A stretch of 64,000 bases of DNA, from the NCBI GenBank assembly GCA_020161695.1, contig JAIUOO010000005.1:1-64000 (forward strand). Direction: 5' to 3'. Below the pieces are notes generated by a model, which ran no database searches, was not told the origin of the DNA, and saw only the letters and a program-made list of their open reading frames with translations. The position numbers were made by a program, and so were the translations under genes. This DNA comes from Pseudomonadota bacterium. GTDB lineage: Bacteria > Pseudomonadota > Alphaproteobacteria > Rhizobiales > Phreatobacteraceae. This document shows, piece by piece, positions 9,377 to 18,485 of this stretch; within the stretch, counting starts at the first letter, position 1; the number at the start of each line of letters is the position of its first letter.

Positions 9377-9401
9377 CGGGGACCGGGCCATCCGGTCCCC
9401 G
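9377..9401 (+). terminator. strong hairpin between binding-protein and transglutaminase-like genes
   Basis: CGGGGACCGG pairs perfectly with CCGGTCCCCG around a five-base loop, but only a short TCAATT follows. It could be a weak terminator or a transcript-stabilising hairpin giving more binding protein than downstream enzymes. Confidence 0.5.
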
Positions 9402-9429
9402 TCAATTCAATCGAGGCGGCAGGGCGGCA

Positions 9430-10158
9430 ATGACAGAGGCTATCCATACCGCGCCGGGCGAGGCGCTGATCGATCAGCCCGCCTATCGCGAGCCGGGACG
9501 CTTCATCGACAGCGCCGACCCCGCCATCCGCGCCCGGGCACAGGGCGTTGTCGAGGGCGTGGCCGACGACCGCGAAAAGGCCATCCGCCTGTTTTACCAT
9601 GTGCGCGATGGCTGGCGGTACGACCCGTTCAACTTCCGCCTGACCCCCGAGCACCACACGGCGAGCACCGTGCTCGCCGCCGATCACGGCTACTGCATCA
9701 CCAAGGCCGTGCTGCTCTCCGCCCTCGCCCGGTCCGTCGGCATCCCCTCGGCGATCGGCCTCGCGGACGTCACCAATCACCTCACCTCCGAAAAGCTGAC
9801 GCGGCAGATGGGCGGCTCGACCCTGTTCGTCGATCACGGCTTCTCGCTGCTTCAGGTAGACGGCCGCTGGGTGAAGGCAGCCCCCGCCTTCAATATCGAG
9901 CTATGCGACCGCTTCGGCGTCGCGCCGACCGAATTCGACGGCCGCTCTGACGCGATCCTGCAGGAATTCGATGCGAAGGGGCGGCGGCACATGGAGTACC
10001 TGCGCCACCATGGCGCCTGGTCGGACCTGCCCTTCGACAAGGTCGAGCGCGACTTCCACGCGGCCTATGCCGGCTCCGACATGATCCGGCTGTCAGGTGG
10101 CAAACCCGCGAACAGCAAGGTCGACGCGACCGGGAACGACCCCTTTGGCACGCGCTGA
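9430..10158 (+). CDS. transglutaminase-like superfamily protein
   Basis: The 242-residue protein has the papain-like transglutaminase core. The nucleophile is Cys89 in DHGYCITKA, preceded by a segment that aligns with the usual region before the Cys. His136 lies in FVDHGFSLLQVDGRW, and the stretch after the Trp is VKAAPAFN, where many members have a catalytic Asp. No signal peptide is visible, so it should be cytoplasmic. Such bacterial proteins act as amidases, peptidases or acyltransferases, and the reaction here is not known. It lies inside the ligase-dehydrogenase-thiolase operon, so an acyl transfer or amide hydrolysis step on the pathway substrate is a reasonable guess. Confidence 0.75.
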   Translation: MTEAIHTAPGEALIDQPAYREPGRFIDSADPAIRARAQGVVEGVADDREKAIRLFYHVRDGWRYDPFNFRLTPEHHTASTVLAADHGYCITKAVLLSALARSVGIPSAIGLADVTNHLTSEKLTRQMGGSTLFVDHGFSLLQVDGRWVKAAPAFNIELCDRFGVAPTEFDGRSDAILQEFDAKGRRHMEYLRHHGAWSDLPFDKVERDFHAAYAGSDMIRLSGGKPANSKVDATGNDPFGTR

Positions 10159-10281
10159 CGCAATACACGTCATGACGGCGCATCCCCCTGTCGGCCGGAT
10201 TGGCCGCGGCAGGGCTGCGGGTCAGACTGATCACGAGCAGACGGGCCAGGAGCCCTCACCTCAGGACAAGCGAGCGGAACA

Positions 10282-11043
10282 ATGAAGATTCAAGGCATGG
10301 CCGCGGTTGTGACCGGCGGCGCTTCCGGCCTCGGCGGGGCCACGGCATCGCGGCTGGCGGCGGCCGGCGCGAAGGTCACCATTTTCGACCTCAACGAGAG
10401 CCTAGGCATCGAGAAGGCCAAGGAAATCGGCGGCCATTTCGCCAAGGTCAACGTCACCGACGAGGCGGCGGTCGACGCCGCCCTCGCCGAGGCCGAGGGC
10501 CTGCATGGCAAGGCGCGCATCTGCGTCAACTGCGCCGGCATCGGGCCGCCGGCCAAGGTCATCGCGCGTGACGGCTCGGCCCTGCCGCTCAAGGACTTCA
10601 ACACCATCATCCAGGTGAACCTCATCGGCACGTTCAACGTGCTGTCCAAGTTCGCGGCGCGCCTCCATACCGCCGATCCGGTCGGCGAGGAGCGCGGCGT
10701 CATCATCAATACCGCCTCGGTCGCGGCTTTCGACGGCCAGATCGGCCAGCCGGCTTATGCAGCCTCCAAGGGCGGCATCGTCGGCATGACCCTGCCCATC
10801 GCGCGCGAGCTCGCACGCTTCGGCATCCGCGTCGTCACCATCGCGCCCGGCCTGTTCCTCACCCCGCTGATGGGCTCGCTGCCCAAGGAGGCGCAGGATT
10901 CGCTCGGCGCGCAGGTGCCGTTCCCCTCGCGCCTCGGCCACCCCGACGAATATGCCCAGATGGTCGAGGCCATCGTCACCAACCCGATGCTGAACGGCGA
11001 AACCATCCGCCTCGACGGCGCTATCCGCATGACGCCGAAATGA
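10282..11043 (+). CDS. SDR-family 3-hydroxyacyl-CoA dehydrogenase (type 2, HSD17B10-like)
   Basis: The 253-residue short-chain dehydrogenase has the nucleotide loop TGGASGLG at 11-18, with Asp36 nearby favouring NAD. It also has NCAG at 83-86 and a full catalytic set: Asn in VNLIGTFN near 113, Ser146, Tyr159 and Lys163. The AARLHTADPVGEERGVIINTAS segment and the GLFLTPL segment are typical of the type 2 3-hydroxyacyl-CoA dehydrogenase group, which oxidises hydroxyacyl-CoAs including branched ones. The start at 10282 lacks a strong Shine-Dalgarno sequence. The stop overlaps the next start by four bases, showing translational coupling with the acyl-CoA dehydrogenase. Confidence 0.85.
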   Translation: MKIQGMAAVVTGGASGLGGATASRLAAAGAKVTIFDLNESLGIEKAKEIGGHFAKVNVTDEAAVDAALAEAEGLHGKARICVNCAGIGPPAKVIARDGSALPLKDFNTIIQVNLIGTFNVLSKFAARLHTADPVGEERGVIINTASVAAFDGQIGQPAYAASKGGIVGMTLPIARELARFGIRVVTIAPGLFLTPLMGSLPKEAQDSLGAQVPFPSRLGHPDEYAQMVEAIVTNPMLNGETIRLDGAIRMTPK

Positions 11044-12230
11044 GCAGCCACGCCCCGACCGAACAGGTCTCCGAACGCGCACGCGCCATTGCCGCGAAGG
11101 TGGAAGCCTTCGTGCGCGATGTCGTCGTGCCCTACGAGCGCGATCCGCGCCTCGGCCCCCATGGCCCGTCGGAGGATCTCGTCCTCGAACTGAAGGACAA
11201 GGCTCGCAAGGCCGGCGTGCTGACGCCGCACATCCTCGGCGACGGCGATCATCTCACGCAGGTCGAAACCGCCTATGTGCTGATCCGCTCGGGCCTCTCG
11301 CCCCTCGGCCCGATCGCCGTGAACACGGCCGCCCCCGACGAAGGCAACATGTACCTTCTCGGCAAGGTCGGAAGCCCGGAGCAGAAGGAGCGCTTCCTGA
11401 ACCAGCTCGTCGAGGGCCGCTCGCGCTCCGCCTTCTTCATGACCGAGCCGGCGCTGGAAGGCGGGGCGGGTTCCGACCCCTCGATGATGAAGACGACCTG
11501 CCGGCCCGACGGCAACCACTGGGTGATCAACGGCCGCAAGGCCTTCATCACCGGTGCCGAGGGCGCCAAGGTCGGCATCGTCATGGCGAAGTCCGACGAC
11601 GGCGCCTGCATGTTCCTCGTCGACCTGCCGGACCCGGCCATCCGCATCGAGCGGGTGCTCGACACCATGGACTCCTCGATGCCCGGCGGCCACGCGGTGG
11701 TTGTCATCGACAACCTGCGGGTGCCGGCCGACCAGATGCTGGGGGCGAGCGGCGAGGGCTTCAAATATGCGCAGGTGCGTCTGTCGCCGGCGCGCCTGTC
11801 CCACTGCATGCGCTGGCTCGGCGCCTGCACGCGCGCCAACGAGATCGCCACCGACTATGCCTGCCGGCGCGAGGCCTTCGGCAAGCTGCTGGTCGACCAC
11901 GAGGGCGTCGGCTTCATGCTGGCAGAGAACCTCATCGACCTGAAGCAGGCCGAGCTGATGATCGACTGGTGCGCGGGCGTGCTCGATTCGGGTTCGCTCG
12001 GCACGGCGGAAAGCTCCATGGCCAAGGTCGCGGTCTCCGAGGCGCTGATGCGCATCGCCGACCGCTGCGTCCAGGTCATGGGCGGCATGGGCGTCTCCAC
12101 CGACACCATCGTCGAACAGGTGTTCCGCGAGGTCCGCGCCTTCCGCATCTATGACGGCCCGACCGAAGTGCACAAATGGTCGCTCGCCAAGAAGATCAAG
12201 CGCGACTGGAAACACGCCCGGCAGGCCTGA
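11040..12230 (+). CDS. acyl-CoA dehydrogenase
   Basis: The 396-residue flavoprotein would introduce an alpha-beta double bond into an acyl-CoA and pass electrons to ETF. FFMTEPALEGGAGSDPS near residue 130 and WVINGRKAFITGA near 160 are the flavin and substrate contact segments. The C-terminal QVMGGMGVSTDT and YDGPTEVHKWSLAKKI segments match the ACAD10/11-like branch; in this branch an acidic residue in YDGPTE lies where many members carry the catalytic Glu. The start overlaps the SDR stop (ATGA). The etfBA pair in the window could serve as electron acceptor, although it is in a separate transcription unit. Confidence 0.88.
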   Translation: MSSHAPTEQVSERARAIAAKVEAFVRDVVVPYERDPRLGPHGPSEDLVLELKDKARKAGVLTPHILGDGDHLTQVETAYVLIRSGLSPLGPIAVNTAAPDEGNMYLLGKVGSPEQKERFLNQLVEGRSRSAFFMTEPALEGGAGSDPSMMKTTCRPDGNHWVINGRKAFITGAEGAKVGIVMAKSDDGACMFLVDLPDPAIRIERVLDTMDSSMPGGHAVVVIDNLRVPADQMLGASGEGFKYAQVRLSPARLSHCMRWLGACTRANEIATDYACRREAFGKLLVDHEGVGFMLAENLIDLKQAELMIDWCAGVLDSGSLGTAESSMAKVAVSEALMRIADRCVQVMGGMGVSTDTIVEQVFREVRAFRIYDGPTEVHKWSLAKKIKRDWKHARQA

Positions 12231-12259
12231 CGGCGCCGGCATCGAGAAGGAACACGACC

Positions 12260-13420
<1,161 letters not shown>

Positions 13421-13434
13421 AACCCCGACGCGGT

Positions 13435-13455
13435 GCCGCCCCGTCCCGGGGCGGC
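13435..13455. terminator. bidirectional hairpin between convergent genes
   Basis: GCCGCCCC pairs with GGGGCGGC across a five-base loop between the thiolase stop and the oppositely oriented DUF2794 gene. No T-run follows on either strand, so its efficiency is uncertain. Confidence 0.45.
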
Positions 13456-13456
13456 G

Positions 13457-13810
13457 CTACTGGACGACCTTCAGCGGCTTTTCAAGCACGGCGAGCACGC
13501 GCCCGAGTTCCGGCCCGCGCTTCATGATCAGGCCGGTGGCGCTGACCACGGAATAGGCGCCCTGCTTGGCCTCCGGATTCTTCTCGATCCGGTAGAGCGG
13601 CACTTCCGACGAGCGGCGGAAAATGGCGAAGACCGCCTTGGATTTCAGGAAATCGATGGCGTAGTCGCGCCATTCGCCAGCCGAGACCATGCGTCCGTAA
13701 AGTTGCAGAATCTGCTGCAGTTCGCGCCGATCGAAGGAGACCCTTGGAGGAGCGGCACCGGCGTTCAGGGGAACGACGGTGCCGACGGGACTCGTGTCGA
13801 TGTCGGACAT
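13457..13810 (-). CDS. DUF2794-family conserved protein
   Basis: The 117-residue protein matches the alphaproteobacterial DUF2794 family by its core: FDRRELQQILQLYGRMVSAGEWRDYAIDF, followed by a VFAIFRRSSEVPLYRIEK segment and a C-terminal MKRGPELGRVLAVL helix. The first 25 residues look disordered. No enzyme motif or membrane segment is visible, and the family has no established function. It is convergent with the thiolase and marks the right border of the acyl-CoA island. Confidence 0.8.
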   Translation of the reverse strand: MSDIDTSPVGTVVPLNAGAAPPRVSFDRRELQQILQLYGRMVSAGEWRDYAIDFLKSKAVFAIFRRSSEVPLYRIEKNPEAKQGAYSVVSATGLIMKRGPELGRVLAVLEKPLKVVQ

Positions 13811-13998
13811 GAGGCTCCTTCTGGCGCTCCGGCTCGCGTCATCTGCCGGTCATGATCGGCCGATGCGGCGGGATTGGCAAGCCGGAAGCGGGCAACCTCC
13901 GGGTCCGAATTGCCGCCTCGGCGGGATATTGCCACTTCGGGACCTTGGCAGGCGTAGGCTGCCGGCGGCCATCCACCATGGCAGGGAGCAGGTCCGGT

Positions 13999-14415
13999 AT
14001 GAGCGATGCAGAGACGATGCGGGAGCTTTTCGACCGTTGGGAGCAGGTTTGGCACGAGGGGAGGTTCGATCTCGTGCCAGGCTGCGTCGCACCGCATTAC
14101 ATCCGCCATGACGAGGCGGGCGACCGGACGGTCACGCCCGAGGAATACGCCGCCGAGCTCGCCGGCCTGAGGCAAGATCGGCCGGACGTTCGCATCATCG
14201 TCTACGACCACGCCTTCGGGTGGGATCGCGCCTGGTATCGGTTCACGATGAAGTGGACCGACCGGACCAGCGGCCAGATTCGGACGCGGGCCGGGCTACA
14301 GACCTACCGCATCGAGGGCGGCAAGCTCGCCGAGACATGGGTCGTGCTTCAGCCGCTGGGCTCGGCGTGGAGCGATGTCCTTGCACAGGAAAGCTGGACA
14401 AAGCCCATCCGCTGA
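13999..14415 (+). CDS. SnoaL-like (NTF2-fold) protein
   Basis: The 138-residue protein has the pattern of small SnoaL/ester-cyclase-like NTF2-fold proteins: an N-terminal helix MRELFDRWEQVWHEG, then CVAPHYIRHDEAG, a central FTMKWTD strand, a YRIEGGKLAETWVV strand and a trailing helix. These folds bind small hydrophobic molecules and some are enzymes, but no reaction can be assigned. The ATG at 13999 follows GGGAG and starts the conserved helix; longer in-frame starts would add an unsupported low-quality leader. Confidence 0.7.
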   Translation: MSDAETMRELFDRWEQVWHEGRFDLVPGCVAPHYIRHDEAGDRTVTPEEYAAELAGLRQDRPDVRIIVYDHAFGWDRAWYRFTMKWTDRTSGQIRTRAGLQTYRIEGGKLAETWVVLQPLGSAWSDVLAQESWTKPIR

Positions 14416-14451
14416 AGTTCGCAGGTCGAACGAAGCACGACCGCAGCAGCC

Positions 14452-15027
14452 TCAGACCGGTTTGGCCGTCCGCTCGAACAGCGGCAGCGTCTCATACTGC
14501 CCCTTGGCTTTAAGGATGCCTTCCTCGACCAGCTTGTCGTGCACCACCTTCGCCTTATCGTAGGCATAGGATCCCGCATAGAAGGCGATCGTGCCGCCCT
14601 CCTTCGTCTGGCCGGCCAGGAGCTTCACCATCTCATAGTCGGTGAGGCCACCATAGGCGTCGTTCGCCTCGGTGCGGAACTCGCCGACATGGAACAGCGT
14701 CACCACGTCGAACATCGGCAGCAGACGCTTGTCGAGCTGGTAGATGTCGCCGAAATAGGCCTTGTAGCCCCAGCCGAGCTCCGGATTCTCGACGATCATC
14801 GTCTCGTAGGTGCGGATCTCGCCCGGCGAGGCGGTGATGCCGAGAATGGCATTCTTCAGGCCCTTCTCGACATTGTGCAGGCCGAGGATGTGGTGGCCGC
14901 CGGTGCCGAAATGGAAGATTGCCTTCCCCGTGACGTTCTCCTTCTCCAGCCAGTCGCAGAAGTGGACGTCGCAGGGGCATTCCTTGACCCTTAGGTCCCA
15001 GAAGTGATCCCAGATATGCAGTGCCAT
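14452..15027 (-). CDS. uncharacterised protein with methyltransferase-like Rossmann features
   Basis: I do not recognise this 191-residue protein. It contains AIFHFGTGGHHILGL near residue 36-50, resembling a class I methyltransferase SAM-binding strand and glycine loop. FDVVTLFHVGEF near 105-116 resembles motif IV, and GGTIAFYAGS near 144-153 resembles a following strand. A cysteine-containing N-terminal segment (CPCDVHFCDW) is unusual. No signal peptide or membrane helix is visible. It lies between a SnoaL-like gene and an ABC exporter and is not obviously in an operon with either. Methyltransferase function is an inference from weak motifs. Confidence 0.6.
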   Translation of the reverse strand: MALHIWDHFWDLRVKECPCDVHFCDWLEKENVTGKAIFHFGTGGHHILGLHNVEKGLKNAILGITASPGEIRTYETMIVENPELGWGYKAYFGDIYQLDKRLLPMFDVVTLFHVGEFRTEANDAYGGLTDYEMVKLLAGQTKEGGTIAFYAGSYAYDKAKVVHDKLVEEGILKAKGQYETLPLFERTAKPV

Positions 15028-15078
15028 GGCTTTGCCTTTCGTGGAGGTCGGACGCGCCGCGCGGCGCGGGATGGATGA

Positions 15079-16869
15079 TCAGTGGGTGACGGGCCTTGTG
15101 CGCAGCGGCACCGATTCGAGACGGGCGCCCCGTGGCCCGCGCGTCAGCACAAGCTTGCGGTCGTGCAGCGCGTCGAGCCCCGGACGGAGGCCGACGCTGA
15201 CCAGCGTCGAGCCGTCGAGCACGGCGGCGAGTGTCGCCATCAGCCGCGCCTCACCCGCCTCGTCGAGCGCGCTGGTGGCGCCGTCAAGGATGACGAGGTC
15301 CGGCTTCTGCACGATCAGGCGGGCGACGGCCAGACGCTGGCGCTCGCCATTGGATAATGTCTGGTCCCAGCGGTCGATCTCGTCGAGCCGGCCTGCAAGG
15401 TAGCCGAGCCCGGCCTCGGTAAGCGCCTCGGACAGCACCGCATCGTCCACCGCCGCGCTCTGGGCGGGGTAGAGCAGCGCGCCACGCAGCGTTCCCGCCG
15501 GCAGGTAGGCGCGCTCGGGCACGAAGGCGACCGTGCCGCCCGCGGGCAGTGCTATGACGCCGGTGCCCCAGGGCCAAAGGCCTGCCATGGCGCGCACGAG
15601 GGTCGATTTGCCGGTGCCGCTCTCGCCGGCCACCACCACCTTCTCGCCGGGCTCGACGCGGGCATTGATCCCGGCAATGAGCACGCGTCCGGTCCGGTCG
15701 GCGATCGTCAGTTCGTCGAGCCTCAGCGTACCGGAGCCCGACGGCGCCAGCACCACGCCGCCGGTATGCAGCCGATCGAAATCGCCGTCGATGTCGTCGA
15801 TGGCATTGGTCAGTTCGGTGACGCGCTGCATCGAGGCGTAGCACTGGGCGAGCGCCCGGAAATTGTCGACCAGCCAGGCGATGGCCACTTGCACCTGCAT
15901 GAAGGCGCCGGCGAGCTGCGTCACCTGCCCGAGCGTAAACTCGCCGGAGAGATATTTCGGCGCCGCCAGCAGCAGCGGCAGGACCGGGATGAACACGCCA
16001 TTGGAATTGGTCAGCCAGGTAATGTGCCCATGGCGGCGCACGACGCCGAGCCAGCGGGTCACCAGGTCGGCATAGGTCGCCCCCAGCGCGCGCCGCTCGT
16101 CCGCCTCGCCACGGATCAGCGCGACGCTCTCGGCATTTTCGCGCAGCCGCGTCAGCTCGAAGCGCAGCTTCGCCTCGCCCTCGTTGCGGCGGGCGACTGC
16201 GCCCGGCAGCTTGCGGCCGATCCACAGCATCAGGCCCGAGACGCAGACGCCATAGACGATGGCGGCCAGCACCATATAGCCGGGGATAACCAGATCGGTT
16301 GAGCCGATATGGAGGGTCAGGCTGCCGCCGACCATCCAGAGCACGCCGACGAAGGTCAGCGCCGAGACGACCGAGGTGACGAGACCGATGGCGAAGTCGA
16401 CGATCGGCTCGGTCGCCATGCGCGTATCGTCGGCGATGCGATATTCGGGATTGGCCGGCTCGGTGCGGGCAAGGCCCATGCGATAGTAGCGCTGGCCGCC
16501 GATCCACCGGTCGAGCAGCGAGCCGATCAGCCATTCGCGCCAGCGCACCTGCAGCGTCTCGCGCGACAGCACGATGCCGACGCCGATCGCCGCCGCGCAG
16601 AAGACGAGGCCGAGGAACGCGATCACCGCCCAGAAGACGGTGTGGCTGTCGGAATTCTCCAGCGCGTCGAAGAAGCGCCGGTTCCAGGTATTGACCGCGA
16701 AATTGATGCCGACATTGACGACGAGGCAGGCGCCGAGCGCCAGCGTCAGGAACCAGGCGCGTCGCGCGCTGGCTCCTCGCCACCAGCCGATGGCGAGCGC
16801 GAAGAAGTCCCGGAAGACCTTGCGGTCCAGCCCGTCCGAGGCGGGCACGCTTGCTGCGGGAGACGACAT
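15079..16869 (-). CDS. ABC exporter of the YddA/SbmA-like (ABC_membrane_2) family with altered ATPase motifs
   Basis: The 596-residue protein fuses a six-helix membrane domain (about residues 1-350) to an ATPase domain (about 380-590). The membrane half carries the family hallmarks NTWNRRFFDALE and NPEYRIADDTR. The ATPase keeps Walker A GESGTGKST with Lys421, the LSNGE signature and the D-loop SALDE. Three normally conserved catalytic positions differ: the Q-loop Gln is Glu452 (VPERAYLP), the Walker B glutamate is Gly530 (ILDGATSAL), and the H-loop His is Leu561 (SVGLRP). ATP could bind but normal hydrolysis is doubtful. The family includes peptide and cobalamin transporters and acyl-CoA transporters of peroxisomes. 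The substrate is unknown. Confidence 0.85.
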   Translation of the reverse strand: MSSPAASVPASDGLDRKVFRDFFALAIGWWRGASARRAWFLTLALGACLVVNVGINFAVNTWNRRFFDALENSDSHTVFWAVIAFLGLVFCAAAIGVGIVLSRETLQVRWREWLIGSLLDRWIGGQRYYRMGLARTEPANPEYRIADDTRMATEPIVDFAIGLVTSVVSALTFVGVLWMVGGSLTLHIGSTDLVIPGYMVLAAIVYGVCVSGLMLWIGRKLPGAVARRNEGEAKLRFELTRLRENAESVALIRGEADERRALGATYADLVTRWLGVVRRHGHITWLTNSNGVFIPVLPLLLAAPKYLSGEFTLGQVTQLAGAFMQVQVAIAWLVDNFRALAQCYASMQRVTELTNAIDDIDGDFDRLHTGGVVLAPSGSGTLRLDELTIADRTGRVLIAGINARVEPGEKVVVAGESGTGKSTLVRAMAGLWPWGTGVIALPAGGTVAFVPERAYLPAGTLRGALLYPAQSAAVDDAVLSEALTEAGLGYLAGRLDEIDRWDQTLSNGERQRLAVARLIVQKPDLVILDGATSALDEAGEARLMATLAAVLDGSTLVSVGLRPGLDALHDRKLVLTRGPRGARLESVPLRTRPVTH

Positions 16870-16992
16870 GAACGCTGGCGGACCCGCCTGACCTCACGAA
16901 ACTGTGACCGGCACCATTCCAGAAGTGCCGGCCGGGCGCAATTCGCTCCAAATGCCGCACGTCGGCGATGAACCCAGCCTGAACCGGCCGCC

Positions 16993-17922
16993 TCAGCCGA
17001 TGCCGAGCACCTTGAGCCAGATGATCGAGGAGAAGACCGCGAGCAGGGTCGAAAGCGCCACCGTGGTCGAGGCGATGCCAACGCCTTGCCCGTAACGGGC
17101 GGCGAACAGATAGGCGTTGATCCCCGCCGGCATCGCCGCAAACAGCACGACGGTGCCGGTCCAAGCCGGCGGCAGGGCGAAGACGTGCTGGGCGATGACA
17201 TAGGCGATCGCGGGGTGCACGATAAGCCTGAGGAAGGTGATCATCAGCGCCACCGGCACGTCCGCCCGGACCCCGTAGGTCTTCAGCGACAGGCCGAGCG
17301 CGATCAGCGACAGCGGGATGGTCGTGTTCGCGACCATGTCGAGCATGGTGCCGAGCGGCCCCGACGGCTTGATCCCGACGAATTGCGCGCCGATGCCGAA
17401 GGCCATGGCGATGATCAGCGGGTGAGTCGCAAGACCGCGCACCAGCTTGCCCAGAACGGCGCTGCCGGCGGCGCGCGTGCCCTCCAGCATCAGTGTCGCC
17501 GTGGTCATGGTGATCGGCAGGTTCACCGCCAGCAGCATGGCGATGGGGAAGGCGGCCTGCTCGCCATAGGCCTTGAGGATGATCGGAATACCGATCAGCA
17601 CGGTGTTCGCCTGGCCCGCCGCAAGACCCGCGATGACGGCATCGCCATGGCTTCGCTTGAACACGGTGGCCGCCAGAAGGGTGGCCGCGATCCAGATCGC
17701 CGCCATGCCGGCGTAATAAGCGATCCAGTAGCCCCACGGAAAAATCTCCGGGAAGACCGCCGAAGTCAGAAGCTTGAGGATCAGCGCCGGGGCCCCGATG
17801 ACGAACAGATAGGAGGTCAGCCCCTCGTTTGCCTTCTCGCCGATCAGTCCGAGCAGTGCCGCCCCGTAGCCGAGCGCCACGAGGCCGAAGACGGGCACGA
17901 CGAGAAGAATGAGTTCGAGCAT
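16993..17922 (-). CDS. AEC-family transporter (auxin efflux carrier type)
   Basis: The 309-residue membrane protein has about ten hydrophobic helices in the two-fold AEC arrangement. It starts LELILLVVPVFGLVALGYG; PLSLIALGLSL and the helix FAAMPAGINAYLFAARYG are characteristic of the family. Members export or import organic acids such as malate and malonate. The ATG at 17922 is chosen since it begins the first membrane helix, whereas the upstream extension is hydrophilic and unlike the family. It is divergent from the receiver gene at 17996 with a 73-bp gap that must hold both promoters. Confidence 0.85.
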   Translation of the reverse strand: MLELILLVVPVFGLVALGYGAALLGLIGEKANEGLTSYLFVIGAPALILKLLTSAVFPEIFPWGYWIAYYAGMAAIWIAATLLAATVFKRSHGDAVIAGLAAGQANTVLIGIPIILKAYGEQAAFPIAMLLAVNLPITMTTATLMLEGTRAAGSAVLGKLVRGLATHPLIIAMAFGIGAQFVGIKPSGPLGTMLDMVANTTIPLSLIALGLSLKTYGVRADVPVALMITFLRLIVHPAIAYVIAQHVFALPPAWTGTVVLFAAMPAGINAYLFAARYGQGVGIASTTVALSTLLAVFSSIIWLKVLGIG

Positions 17923-17995
17923 GGAATGGCAGGAATCCGGAGCGAATTCACCGGCAGTAAACCATTTCTTCGTCATTCGGCGGTAGCCATGTCGC

Positions 17996-18367
17996 ATGTC
18001 CGCCATGCCCGCAAAAACCTTGGGTTCCCCGCCGCTGCGCGTGCTGGTCGCCGACGACCACGAATTCTCGCGCGAGGTGGTCGCCCGCATCGCCAGCGCT
18101 CTCGGTCATGACGTGACCGCGGTGGACGGCGGCCACGCGGCGCTGGAAGCGGTTGCCGGGCAGGCCTTCGACGTCGCGGTCATCGACCGGCGCATGCCCG
18201 ACATGGATGGCGCGGCGGTCGCGATCGCCATGAAGGCCCACCCGGGTCACCCCCGCCTCGTTGCCCTCTCGGGCGACGATCCCGCCGACATGCTGCCCGG
18301 CCTGTTCGACGTGGTGTTGCAGAAGCCGGTCGAAGCGGCCGTTCTTGCGCGAGCCCTCGTCGGCTGA
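17996..18367 (+). CDS. stand-alone response regulator receiver domain
   Basis: The 123-residue protein is a single CheY-like receiver with no output domain. The acidic pair is Asp20-Asp21, the phosphoacceptor is Asp64 in VIDRRMPDMDG, the Ser92 switch residue lies in ALSG, and the conserved Lys110 lies in LQKPV. An in-frame ATG three codons later is an alternative start. No histidine kinase is adjacent. Stand-alone receivers act as phosphate relays, chemotaxis CheY proteins or protein-binding switches; the presence of a cheZ gene elsewhere in the window is suggestive but does not link them. It is transcribed away from the AEC transporter. Confidence 0.85.
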   Translation: MSAMPAKTLGSPPLRVLVADDHEFSREVVARIASALGHDVTAVDGGHAALEAVAGQAFDVAVIDRRMPDMDGAAVAIAMKAHPGHPRLVALSGDDPADMLPGLFDVVLQKPVEAAVLARALVG

Positions 18368-18485
18368 CGCCGCCGATCGTGACAGTTGTGCAACGCACAC
18401 CTGCCAATTGTTCAGGCATCTTTAACCAAGCCTGTCTCTTGATCACACTCAGGGTAGATTCACGTTCTCCCGGGTGACTCGATCC

